Shown here in pieces: positions 55,208 to 63,790 of a stretch of DNA of 64,000 bases. Source of the DNA: Sphingopyxis bauzanensis (GTDB lineage: Bacteria > Pseudomonadota > Alphaproteobacteria > Sphingomonadales > Sphingomonadaceae); the NCBI RefSeq assembly GCF_002205675.1, contig NZ_NISK01000002.1, positions 891,076-955,075 of the forward strand. Reading direction: 5' to 3'. A model generated the notes under the pieces. That model was not told the origin of the DNA, did no database searches, and was given only the letters and a program-made list of their open reading frames with translations. The stretch's first letter is position 1, and each line of letters begins with the position of its first letter. Made by a program: the position numbers and the translations under genes.

Positions 55208-55449
55208 TGCCCCGCCCCCTTCTCTTCACCCTCGCCAGCGCGGAAGGCGAGCGAATAGTCGGCGGCCTTGCCGGCCTGCGATGCGGCGCGAAAGATCGCG
55301 CGGGCGTCGTCTTCGAGCAAGACGAGCCATGGCCCGATATAATCAGAATGTCGGACGGTCGGCACGATGCCGAGTTCGGCGATGTTCCGACCGGTCACCT
55401 CGGCGTAGAGGCCATTCACCGGGCGCTGTGCATGATAGGAAGGCGTCAT
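55204..55449 (-). CDS. Small unknown protein with long GC-rich leader
   Basis: This 81-residue protein from the ATG at 55449 (GGAGCGAGAAG upstream) reads MTPSYHAQRPVNGLYAEVTGRN at the start and LLEDDARAIFRAASQAGKAADYSLAFRAGEG later. The open frame continues upstream to 55659 but that part overlaps the structured leader and is probably not translated. I cannot assign a family with confidence. Confidence 0.6.
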   Translation of the reverse strand: MTPSYHAQRPVNGLYAEVTGRNIAELGIVPTVRHSDYIGPWLVLLEDDARAIFRAASQAGKAADYSLAFRAGEGEEKGAGQ

Positions 55450-55800
55450 CTTCTCGCTCCTTTCAAACCACTGCACCCGGCGCAGGAATGGCGGGGTGGG
55501 CGGCAGGAGCGGACCGGCAGTCCCGCAGGAGCGGCGGGCCGCACCCGCAGGGGCCAACGCAGTGCCGAACCCGATCTTGCTCGGGTTGCAGCTCGCCGCG
55601 GTGGGACTAGAGGGCCGCGACGCCCACCCCGCTATTCTGAAGCCGGAGGCCAACGCCATCGCGTCCGCTCGATGTCCGTGTGCCGGAAGGCCCGGCCCAC
55701 GTCAGCGATTGTCACCCGCAGGGACGAGACGCCGCAGGTGGCTCGGTGAAGCGCAGCGGAATAGAGCGCGGCACCCGAAGGGTGGGACGTTAACCGATCC
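55450..55800 (-). ncRNA. Candidate structured leader RNA of a second type
   Basis: Read on the minus strand this GC-rich stretch contains several good hairpins: CACC-CTTCG-GGTG, GCCGG-GCCTT-CCGGC, and AACCCGA-GCAAGA-TCGGGTT (near 55566-55585), plus repeated CTGCGGG segments. It has no protein-like frame of its own and lies upstream of the small gene at 55449. It is distinct from the two paired leaders. No second copy in the window allows a covariation test. Confidence 0.4.
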
Positions 55801-55918
55801 CCCTCAGCTAAGAATGCGAGCTGAATGCGCGCGCATCCGCCAGCAGCTATCGCCTCAGCTGACCGCAAGTCGCCAAATCGCGATTGCTATTATGTTCTCT
55901 CTATGTTCTCATCTTGGC

Positions 55919-56113
55919 ATGATTCGAGTCGATACAACCCTTATAGCGGACGCATTGCTTACCGCTCCCGGCTGGGCTCGCGTGGGCATCACCGAGCCGT
56001 CGGAACATTTGCGCCGAGATGCCGCGGAAGAGCTAGCGCGGGCCGTCGCCGCCTCTCTGGCCGATGATGACGAGACGCTTGATCATTCCGATCAATTGGC
56101 GCTGGCGTTGTAA
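55919..56113 (+). CDS. Small protein, DUF6771-like
   Basis: This 64-residue protein starts at the ATG at 55919: IRVDTTLIADALLTAPGWARVGITEPSEHLRRDAAEELARAV. It resembles a short sphingomonad family I recall as DUF6771, of unknown function. It lies just ahead of the restriction-modification genes. Confidence 0.6.
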   Translation: MIRVDTTLIADALLTAPGWARVGITEPSEHLRRDAAEELARAVAASLADDDETLDHSDQLALAL

Positions 56114-56230
56114 TGCCAAGCGCCGTCCAAGTTGCGGGATGGAAGCCTAGCGTGTTCTGCCTGTTTCGGGATATTAGCCGTGCATGGTCGGCAAGCCCGC
56201 GCCTTTATCCAGCTCACGGAGCATTCACCG

Positions 56231-56644
56231 ATGGATACCTTGACGCCAGCGGCGCGAGGCGAGCGTATGAGCCGGGTCCGTGGAAAGGACACGAAGCCCG
56301 AATTGCTGGTTCGGAGCTTGATACACCGCATGGGTTTTCGGTTCAGGCTGCATCGGCGCGATCTTCCCGGCAGTCCCGATCTTGCTTTCCCGTCACGGCG
56401 CAAGGTGATCTTCGTGCACGGCTGCTATTGGCACCGCCACCCCGACCCCTATTGCAAATTGGCTCGATTGCCAAAATCTAGGCTGGATTTTTGGCTGCCA
56501 AAGCTCGAAGGAAATCGACAACGCGATTTGCGGAACATCGATGCGCTAGATCGTTTGGGTTGGGGGGTCTTGGTGATATGGGAATGCGAGCTAAAGAACG
56601 TGGCCTCCCTAGAATTGAAGATTCGGACATTCTTGAAAACATGA
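56231..56644 (+). CDS. vsr: Very short patch repair endonuclease (Vsr)
   Basis: The 137-residue protein from the ATG at 56231 has Vsr motifs SRVRGKDTKPELLVRSLIHRMGFRFRLHRRDLPGSPDLAF, then VIFVHGCYWHRHPDPYC and a late WECELKN. The aspartate in GSPDLAF is the catalytic metal ligand. Vsr nicks at T:G mismatches made by deamination of 5-methylcytosine. It overlaps the methyltransferase start (ATGA). Confidence 0.93.
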   Translation: MDTLTPAARGERMSRVRGKDTKPELLVRSLIHRMGFRFRLHRRDLPGSPDLAFPSRRKVIFVHGCYWHRHPDPYCKLARLPKSRLDFWLPKLEGNRQRDLRNIDALDRLGWGVLVIWECELKNVASLELKIRTFLKT

Positions 56645-57804
56645 AATCGGTTGAGCTGTTCGCGGGCGCTGGTGGGCTGGGTATCGGCCTCCATCAAGCG
56701 GGTTTTTCTCCTCTCAATGTCATTGAGTGGGATCGGTATTGTTGTGACACGCTCCGCGAAAATCTCGCGAGACGGGTCAAATCCCTGAAAGACTGGGGCG
56801 AGATCACGGAAGGTGACGTGCGCATCGTCGACTTCAAGCGCTACGAGGGCAAGGTTCAGCTCATTTCCGGCGGACCGCCCTGCCAGCCTTTCTCGCTTGG
56901 TGGGAAGCATCAGGCGTATGACGACACCCGCGACATGTTCCCGCAAGCTATCCGGGCGGTTCGCGACGCGAAACCGAAGGCCTTCATTTTCGAGAATGTG
57001 AAAGGGCTGACGCGGGCGACCTTCCGCAACTATTTCGAATATGTCCGGCTCCAGCTCGAGCATCCGACCGTGACCGCCAAGGACCAAGAGGATTGGATGT
57101 CTCACTTGGCCCGACTCGAGCGTCATCACACCAGCGGCGCGCGGCCCGACTTGCACTACCGGGTCGTCACGCGGCTTTTGAACGCCGCCGACTATGGCGT
57201 CCCGCAGCGCCGCGAGCGCGTGATTTTCGTCGGCATTCGCGATGATCTCAACACCGAATGGAGCTTTCCGAAGCCTACACATTCCATCGACGCCCTTTTG
57301 TGGGATCAAACGCGGGGCGATTATTGGGATCGTCATCGCGTCGCCAAGCGAGATCGCGGTCTGAACTCGCGTTTCCTCGTTCGCGCGCGAAACTTGGAGG
57401 AGAAGCCCAGCGAAGAGTCGTGGCGAACCGTGCGCGATGCCATTGAAGGTCTTCCCGACGCGGAGAAAAACCCCAGCGCCGCCAAGCAGTTCTTGAATCA
57501 TCGCCAGCAACCCGGCGCTCGGTCCTATCCGGGGCATACCGGAAGTCCGCTCGATGAGGCGGCGAAGACGCTGAAAGCTGGTGTCCATGGCGTACCTGGC
57601 GGGGAAAACATGCTTTTCCGGCCGGACGGCACGGTGCGGTATTTCACGGTTCGTGAATCCGCCCGCCTCCAGACGTTCCCCGACGATTTTCTGTTCCATG
57701 GTTCTTGGTCGGAAACCATGCGGCAGTTGGGCAACGCGGTCCCCGTGATGCTCGCGCGCAAGGTGGGCGAGAGCGTCGCTGAGCAGTTGAGGCGAGCCGC
57801 GTGA
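56641..57804 (+). CDS. C5-cytosine DNA methyltransferase of a type II system
   Basis: The 387-residue protein starts at 56641 inside the vsr stop. Motif I is FAGAGGLGIG; motif IV with the catalytic cysteine is GGPPCQPFS; motif VI is ENVKGL; motif VIII is QRRERV; motif X is QLGNAVP. The target recognition region sits between VIII and IX. Given the Eco29kI-like partner, the site may be CCGCGG, which is an inference. Confidence 0.95.
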   Translation: MKSVELFAGAGGLGIGLHQAGFSPLNVIEWDRYCCDTLRENLARRVKSLKDWGEITEGDVRIVDFKRYEGKVQLISGGPPCQPFSLGGKHQAYDDTRDMFPQAIRAVRDAKPKAFIFENVKGLTRATFRNYFEYVRLQLEHPTVTAKDQEDWMSHLARLERHHTSGARPDLHYRVVTRLLNAADYGVPQRRERVIFVGIRDDLNTEWSFPKPTHSIDALLWDQTRGDYWDRHRVAKRDRGLNSRFLVRARNLEEKPSEESWRTVRDAIEGLPDAEKNPSAAKQFLNHRQQPGARSYPGHTGSPLDEAAKTLKAGVHGVPGGENMLFRPDGTVRYFTVRESARLQTFPDDFLFHGSWSETMRQLGNAVPVMLARKVGESVAEQLRRAA

Positions 57805-58496
57805 GTTCCTCACGCGTTTATAATCCGCTCGATAAAATCAACCTCGCGAAGAGCATTGAACTCGAACTCCTCGCGCGTCCCCCCGTGCCGCTGGCGGAAA
57901 CGTCCGGCGTCACGGGCGCGGGCGTCTATGTGATTTATTATACGGGCCCGTTCCCGTCCTACGCGGCCATAGCGTCGCCGGCGCCTTCCGATCCGGTCGC
58001 GCGTCCCATCTATATCGGCAAGGCCATTCCGCGCGGCGGACGCAAAGGCGGATTGTCCGAAGACGCTTCGGCCAAGGGCGACGCCCTCGCGCAGAGGCTT
58101 CGTCAACATGCCGCGTCGATCGCGGAGTGCTCGAATCTCGACCTCGCCGATTTTCACGTCCGCTTTCTCATCGTCGATGATGTGTGGATTCCGCTCGGCG
58201 AGAATATGCTCATTGAGACGTTCCGTCCTGTCTGGAACCGGGCCATTGACGGCTTTGGCAACAAGGATCCGGGCAGGCGCCGCAAAACCCAATTCAAATC
58301 GCCTTGGGATGTTTTGCATCCGGGACGCTCGGCGGGGATCAACACGACCGACAACGTCGCCTTGACGCCTGAACTGCTCTACCAGCGGATCGACGATTAT
58401 TTCGCTGGACGTCCTCTCGCGAAACTTCCGAAAGCTATCGCTGATCAAGAAGAAGAGCTGCAGGAAGAGGCGGAGGACGCCGCCGACGAGGCATAA
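57801..58496 (+). CDS. Eco29kI-family GIY-YIG restriction endonuclease
   Basis: The 231-residue protein starts at a GTG overlapping the methyltransferase stop (GTGA). The GIY-YIG pieces are GVYVIYYTGPF and RPIYIGKAIPRGGRKGG, followed by the family residues LRQHAASIAECSNLDLADFHVRFL and GENMLIETFRPVWNRAIDGFGNKDPG with the catalytic Glu and Asn region. Eco29kI-type enzymes cut CCGCGG. An acidic tail ends the protein. Confidence 0.9.
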   Translation: MSSSRVYNPLDKINLAKSIELELLARPPVPLAETSGVTGAGVYVIYYTGPFPSYAAIASPAPSDPVARPIYIGKAIPRGGRKGGLSEDASAKGDALAQRLRQHAASIAECSNLDLADFHVRFLIVDDVWIPLGENMLIETFRPVWNRAIDGFGNKDPGRRRKTQFKSPWDVLHPGRSAGINTTDNVALTPELLYQRIDDYFAGRPLAKLPKAIADQEEELQEEAEDAADEA

Positions 58497-58601
58497 GCTC
58501 ATAAGCCAAGCCTAAAAAGCGCCATACGCCGCAGCATCTTCCTTGCAGGGATTGCCACAGGTAGCGTTGTACTAGATGACGGCAAGTTAGGGGAGGCCGC
58601 C

Positions 58602-59822
58602 ATGGCACATGACGTCGATGTCGCTGAACAGTTTGAAAAGCATTTAAATAGCCCCAAACAAACTTGGCTTCTGGGTGCTGGCGTCAGTTTTTTGGCAAAC
58701 ATTCCTCTAATGTATCCTCTGACAACTCGCGTTCTCGATTTGGCGCGCAACGACCTGTTTGGGGATGACGCGGAGGCGATCCGTGTTCTTGATTTTATCA
58801 CCAGCGACTGTGGGGAAAGCTCTCACATTGAACATCATCTCACGCACCTTGGCGATCTAATTTCGGTCGCTGAACGCTCCCGAACAGGCGGAATCGAGAT
58901 CGGCGGCGAACGGATCGGGAAAGAAAAGCTGATCGAGGTGCATCAAGGTTTGGTCCAGAAGATCGCCGTGACTGTGCGGTGGGGATTCAGAGCAGCCCGA
59001 CAGAATGCGGCTGGAGAGGTTATCGAGGAAGCCCGGATTGGAACCGATGGCTCATCAATCGTGGACATCTCAGGCCATCGGAAGTTCGTCGAAGCCATCT
59101 TCGGAGCTAACCGGGCCGGTCTTGATTTTGTTCGAACGCCCGTCGAATTTTTCACCACGAATTATGATACGCTTATCGAGGACGCACTCGCGTTTGCCGG
59201 TATCGAGTTCCAAGACGGTTTCGTAGGCGGCGGCGTCGGGTTCTGGAATATGCGAAATTATGCCGCGAACTCAACTACGCGAGCAATTGTCTCCAAACTT
59301 CATGGTTCGATCGACTGGTACAGGTCCCATACTGGAAACGCCAATCTCCTGCGGGTGCGGTACGGAGACACCTATCCGGGCGAGGGCGGCTCGGTAATGA
59401 TTTATCCTCAGGCTACAAAGTATTTGAATACTCAGCGCGACCCATTCGCGGAGATTTTCCAGCGCTTCAGGCAGCGTCTGGCGCAGGGAAGCGACCATGT
59501 GCTTCTCGTATGTGGTTATTCGTTTGGCGATGATCACATCAATGCCGAAATCGAAATCGCGATGTCGTCCGGCAAGAATCAGCTCACCATTGTAGCGTTC
59601 GTCGATGAGCCAAATGACGAACTTCCGCTGACGCTGCGCACTTGGCTATTGGAACCATGGGGACAGCGGATTTTCATCGCCAGCCCAAAGGGAATCTACC
59701 AAGGATCGAATGGTCCGTTTTTCCCAATTACCGACGGAAAACGAGATTGGTGGACTTTTGACGGGGCCGCGAATCTTTTCGCGGCAGGCCTGCCAAAAGA
59801 TGTCCAGGAGGCAATGGCATGA
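58602..59822 (+). CDS. SIR2-domain protein of a SIR2-HerA defence pair
   Basis: The 406-residue protein has a SIR2-like NAD-binding start WLLGAGVSFLANIPLMYPLT. The later motifs FFTTNYDTLIEDALAFAGI and SKLHGSIDWYR carry the Asn/Asp and catalytic His. Such proteins degrade NAD+ or cut nucleic acid in defence. The stop overlaps the herA-like start (ATGA). A GGGGAGG ribosome site precedes the ATG. Confidence 0.9.
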   Translation: MAHDVDVAEQFEKHLNSPKQTWLLGAGVSFLANIPLMYPLTTRVLDLARNDLFGDDAEAIRVLDFITSDCGESSHIEHHLTHLGDLISVAERSRTGGIEIGGERIGKEKLIEVHQGLVQKIAVTVRWGFRAARQNAAGEVIEEARIGTDGSSIVDISGHRKFVEAIFGANRAGLDFVRTPVEFFTTNYDTLIEDALAFAGIEFQDGFVGGGVGFWNMRNYAANSTTRAIVSKLHGSIDWYRSHTGNANLLRVRYGDTYPGEGGSVMIYPQATKYLNTQRDPFAEIFQRFRQRLAQGSDHVLLVCGYSFGDDHINAEIEIAMSSGKNQLTIVAFVDEPNDELPLTLRTWLLEPWGQRIFIASPKGIYQGSNGPFFPITDGKRDWWTFDGAANLFAAGLPKDVQEAMA

Positions 59823-61663
59823 GCGCGTTCCTTCTCGATGCTGATCTCGAGATCGGTACGGTGTTCGAGGTGGCTGGTGGCGCCATCAAAATTGCCCTCA
59901 AACGCGACATCACGGAACTGACACGAAGCCATAGCGGGCGCGTCTATGACGTGGGACAGATTGGCAGCATCGTCAAAATGCATCTCGGCCGAAAAGTCCT
60001 TTTCGCGACCGTGAGGTTGTTACGATTACAATCCGACGAAGAGGCCGCAGCTCTGTCGCCTCAGCAGGGCAAAGCTCTCGATCAAGATCGCAGGGTTATC
60101 GAGGCTGACTTACTCGGCGAGGCGTGGTTCAACGCAGCGGAGAATGAGCTATCATTCAAGCGCGGCGTGTCCACATATCCGTTGCCGCTGCAAACGGTCC
60201 ATCTCATCACGAAGGAAGAGACTGACAAGCTCTTCGCCAGCGCGGAGAAAGCATCGGAGGACGGGCCGAACCGGCTGGTACCAATCGGCACCTATGTTGG
60301 CGCGACGAGGGTGCCCTGTCGCGCGAATATGGACAAACTTTTTGGTCATCATTGCGCGATTCTCGGATCGACGGGTTCGGGCAAATCGAGCGCCGTTGCC
60401 GCCGTCATCCATTCTATCCTCGAACATCAATGTCGGCCGGACCAGGAAACCCGCCCTTGCATCATCCTCATCGATCCCCATGGGGAGTATGCGTCAGCCT
60501 TTAACGGCAAGGCGAAAGTGTTTCGCGCCTACGACGCGCTCGGTCAAAACCCCGAGGGCATCTCGACTTTGAAATTGCCTTATTGGTTAATGTCGAGCGA
60601 CGAATTTCGTTCGCTGGTGATTGGCAAAACAGAATTCGAAGCAACGTCGCAAGCCAATACCGTTTATAAGGCGCTTGCCCATGCGCGCATGGTCGGCGCG
60701 GGATTGGCGCGAAGCGCGGTCGGGGATATCCCCGCCGATCTCCCCGCCGGACAGCACCCCGAACAACCCGTGCCCTTAGCTGGGGTGAATGAAGATCAGC
60801 TCGCAGCTTTCGACCGCGACAAGCCCCGCCCGTTCACGCTGGCCGAATTTCACGCTCATATAACGGGTCGGCAAGCCAAGCGACTGCAAGGCGCCGCATG
60901 GAGCGACGTAACCCCTTCCGACTTTCAGAAGGACTATGCTTCGATCCTGAACAAATTCCGTGTATTAACGACCGATCCTCGGGTTCGTTTTCTGATGGAA
61001 GAACACGGACCCGGTGCCCCGACACTTTCCGAAATCCTATCCCAATTTCTCAATGTGGACGGCGCGGACGACGCCTGCTTGAAAATTATCGACATTTCGG
61101 GCCTGCCGAATGAGGTCGCTGGTCCGCTGACTGGCGCAATCGCCCGCCTTCTCTTTCAGTATAAGCTTCATCAATCGCGAGAAGAGCGTGAACGCGATCC
61201 TATATTGTTCGTCTGTGAGGAAGCGCACCGTTACGTGCCAAATCGAGGAGACGCGCAATACGAGGTAGCGCAGACCGCCGTTCGTCGCCTTGCGCGAGAG
61301 GGTCGGAAGTATGGGTTAGGGCTGATGCTCGTGTCCCAGCGTCCGTCGGACATAGAAGATACCGTGATCTCGCAATGCAATTCGTGGATCGTCCTGAGGC
61401 TGTCGAATAGCCGTGATCAGGAGCACGTCTCGCGGATATTGCCCGACAGCTTGACTGGGATGACCAAGGTGCTTTCATCCTTACCAAGGCAAGAAGCGCT
61501 TTTCGTTGGCGAGGCCGCCGCGATACCAGCCAGAATTCGATTGCGAACTCTAACGCGTGAGCAGCTGCCGAACTCGCACGACATCTCGTTCGCCGAAGGT
61601 TGGTCGTCGGAAGGAACGACCGCTGAGGGCCTCGCAAGCATCGTCGATCGAATGACTGCGTGA
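59819..61663 (+). CDS. HerA-family ATPase of a SIR2-HerA defence pair
   Basis: The 614-residue hexameric-type ATPase has an N-terminal HAS-barrel-like region and Walker A AILGSTGSGKSSAVAAV. Walker B is PILFVCEEAHRYVP, and the sensor region is YGLGLMLVSQRPSDIEDTVISQCNSWIVLR. SIR2-HerA pairs form large complexes that deplete NAD+ or degrade DNA on phage infection. A central insertion of about 150 residues lies between the Walker motifs. Confidence 0.92.
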   Translation: MSAFLLDADLEIGTVFEVAGGAIKIALKRDITELTRSHSGRVYDVGQIGSIVKMHLGRKVLFATVRLLRLQSDEEAAALSPQQGKALDQDRRVIEADLLGEAWFNAAENELSFKRGVSTYPLPLQTVHLITKEETDKLFASAEKASEDGPNRLVPIGTYVGATRVPCRANMDKLFGHHCAILGSTGSGKSSAVAAVIHSILEHQCRPDQETRPCIILIDPHGEYASAFNGKAKVFRAYDALGQNPEGISTLKLPYWLMSSDEFRSLVIGKTEFEATSQANTVYKALAHARMVGAGLARSAVGDIPADLPAGQHPEQPVPLAGVNEDQLAAFDRDKPRPFTLAEFHAHITGRQAKRLQGAAWSDVTPSDFQKDYASILNKFRVLTTDPRVRFLMEEHGPGAPTLSEILSQFLNVDGADDACLKIIDISGLPNEVAGPLTGAIARLLFQYKLHQSREERERDPILFVCEEAHRYVPNRGDAQYEVAQTAVRRLAREGRKYGLGLMLVSQRPSDIEDTVISQCNSWIVLRLSNSRDQEHVSRILPDSLTGMTKVLSSLPRQEALFVGEAAAIPARIRLRTLTREQLPNSHDISFAEGWSSEGTTAEGLASIVDRMTA

Positions 61664-61796
61664 TGGACCACCCACCTTTTTAGACACACGCCCCTCTGAC
61701 CGATTGCTGAAACCGCCGAAAAACCGGCAACTCAAAAGACAGCGTTTGCCTGCCGCAGCAGTCCGCCTCGAAATGATCAAGGCTAAAGCTCGCCTA

Positions 61797-62951
61797 TCAG
61801 AAATCCATGTTGGCGTGACGGTCGAACAGCCCGGCTAAGTGACGGGCGAACTCCTCCATGTCGGCGTCCGAGCACATGGCGGCGGCGTAGGAGCCGTCCT
61901 TCACACGCGTGAGCACCACGGGAAGCTCATAATCTTGCAGATAAATCTTAGCTGGCGAGCGTACCCCGGTCCAAAGATGAGCTATGAATGCCTTGATCAG
62001 ATCAATCGAAGGAGCGGTTCTGAAGTCAAGCCCGGAGCCGAAGCGGAACACCGAAGGATTGCGGTTATGCGGCAGGAGCATAGGCACAGCACCGGCACCA
62101 GAATGAAAAAGAAGCGCTTCGCCTTCCTTCCCGAATGACCCATGCGCGACAAAATTCCGGAGCTGACGGCGCAGCACAGCGAGGTCGTCATAAAACCTTT
62201 TGTCGTCCTTATGAGTAATATCGAGCGCGGCCTTGTATTTGTCCGCCCAGTCGGACTTTGCTAGAGCCGCCACGTCTTCACCTGTGGAGCACAGGCCGCG
62301 CAACGTGGCGATGTGAATGAAAACGTGTTCCGTCCAACTGAAAAAGCTTTCGATCGCCGATAGGGCAAACCAGCGAGCTTCACGGGTCAAGTTTTGGGCG
62401 GGATAGCGTGTCGACCATGTGTTCGGCCCAGTCTGAGTCCTGATGCGTTCGCCCTTCCGTGCCTCGGCCTCGCTCGTCCGCGCATCAAAAAGACCGAGGT
62501 AAAACTCCACGCGCGCGAATAAGGCGCGAGACCGGTTCACGACATTGAGATGGGATTGCTTTGCCGCCTCGCTCGCCCGCCATTCGAAGTATGGCCGGGC
62601 GGCCTTCGCTGCTTTGTTGAGACAAGTCGCCACACGCTCCGCGATGGCTTCGGTCTTTGGCTTCTCCATGCCGAAAATGCCAAGACCGAATTTTCGATGC
62701 TCGACCAAGAAGGGCGTCCCCTCATAATCGACCGTGACAGACCAAGCCGTTTTGTCCCATTGCCCATTGTTTCGGAATCCAAGCAGGTCAATGAGTAGGA
62801 AATACACAAGATAGTAGGGCGGTAGTTTACCGCCCGCGTCGGTCCGCTTAGCCGACATAAAGAGCTGATGGTAAATAGGCTGGTCCAGCTCAGCCTGCTT
62901 CAGGGGGCCAATCGCCTTTTGGACCTTCTGCCTGATCTCGTCGATATCCAT
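61797..62951 (-). CDS. HEPN-like protein, unknown
   Basis: The 384-residue protein from the ATG at 62951 is largely helical. Near residue 285 it has VLRRQLRNFVAHGSFG, an Rx4H motif inside a helix like that of HEPN RNases. It converges on the HerA gene. A defence role is suggested by place only. The frame upstream of 62951 is not counted. Confidence 0.6.
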   Translation of the reverse strand: MDIDEIRQKVQKAIGPLKQAELDQPIYHQLFMSAKRTDAGGKLPPYYLVYFLLIDLLGFRNNGQWDKTAWSVTVDYEGTPFLVEHRKFGLGIFGMEKPKTEAIAERVATCLNKAAKAARPYFEWRASEAAKQSHLNVVNRSRALFARVEFYLGLFDARTSEAEARKGERIRTQTGPNTWSTRYPAQNLTREARWFALSAIESFFSWTEHVFIHIATLRGLCSTGEDVAALAKSDWADKYKAALDITHKDDKRFYDDLAVLRRQLRNFVAHGSFGKEGEALLFHSGAGAVPMLLPHNRNPSVFRFGSGLDFRTAPSIDLIKAFIAHLWTGVRSPAKIYLQDYELPVVLTRVKDGSYAAAMCSDADMEEFARHLAGLFDRHANMDF

Positions 62952-63204
62952 GCCGAATGATAAGCCCAGCGGGTACAAGTTGCCATGGCCGTTTGCTCGC
63001 TGACTGCGGCGGGCGCCGGTCACGCTCGCTTAACAGCTGGCTCGGCTTGCGCAGAACGTCGAATACCATGTCTGCGCCACAAATTTAAGATCGCGGGCGC
63101 TTATTATTAAGGCGTCAAAGGGGCATGACGAAAAAATAGTCGGCATATCGGGGCCGCAGGAATAACGGCCAAAGTGGGCAACCCGTTTGGACCAGATCCG
63201 GAGC
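62952..63204. other. Gap without a supported gene
   Basis: Nothing recognised; these 253 bases should include the promoter of the HEPN-like gene. Confidence 0.4.
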
Positions 63205-63726
63205 CTAGCTAGCCGGTGGCGTTGACTGATCCCGCCCCCACCGCCAGCAGTCATCTCGCATCTGGTGATGAAATTCGCGCGGGTCACTCACCGAGAGGCC
63301 TAGCCGCCTCGCACCGGAAGCGAAGCCAACCAAGGCGTCGTCGCCGAGCTCGCCGTCCATAACGCCAGCCTGATTTACGCACAGCGCTGTCAACATCGGA
63401 AGACCGCGCGCGTGGCAAATGTCGAGCAAGCGATCAAGATGGCCATTCGTGCCGTTCATCTGGTGGCGCGCCTGCGACCAATCGACGTCGCTGGCCGCGG
63501 CCAGAGCGCCATAAGTCGTACATACTTGGTCGATCGCGGCGGTTTTTAAATGCTCCAGCGATCGGTCAAAGCTGAGCCTATGCTTGGTCTGGGTGCGCCG
63601 CGCTCGCTCTTCGAGCAACTGGCCATACAACGGAGCCGCTGTGCCACCCTTCGTCTCATGGTTGCGAATCCAGCTGTCGATCTCCGCGTCGGTCTTCGTC
63701 TCGAAACCCACTCCTTCGCCCTCCAT
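63205..63726 (-). CDS. Unknown cytoplasmic protein in the defence cargo
   Basis: The protein is about 173 residues. The ATG at 63726 or a GTG at 63738 may be the start. It has a charged helical N-terminus (DAEIDSWIRNHETKGGTAAPLYGQLLEERARR) and a globular part ending MRDDCWRWGRDQSTP. No family recognised. Confidence 0.6.
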   Translation of the reverse strand: MEGEGVGFETKTDAEIDSWIRNHETKGGTAAPLYGQLLEERARRTQTKHRLSFDRSLEHLKTAAIDQVCTTYGALAAASDVDWSQARHQMNGTNGHLDRLLDICHARGLPMLTALCVNQAGVMDGELGDDALVGFASGARRLGLSVSDPREFHHQMRDDCWRWGRDQSTPPAS

Positions 63727-63790
63727 CCTGCTCGGCACATCTCGTCATCCGCAATGCGCGCGCAAATTCGAATCTAACCCGAAATGCTGC

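Noticed and set aside
55450..55659. In-frame upstream extension of the 81-residue gene
   Set aside because: A good ribosome site lies directly before the ATG at 55449, and the extension overlaps a hairpin-rich leader. A coding role is not excluded.
54005..55800. Possibility that the HNH gene and GC-rich leader form an IscB/IsrB-type RNA-guided nuclease
   Set aside because: The HNH protein lacks a RuvC domain and a bridge helix, and the leader lies upstream of a different gene, so the link is not supported.
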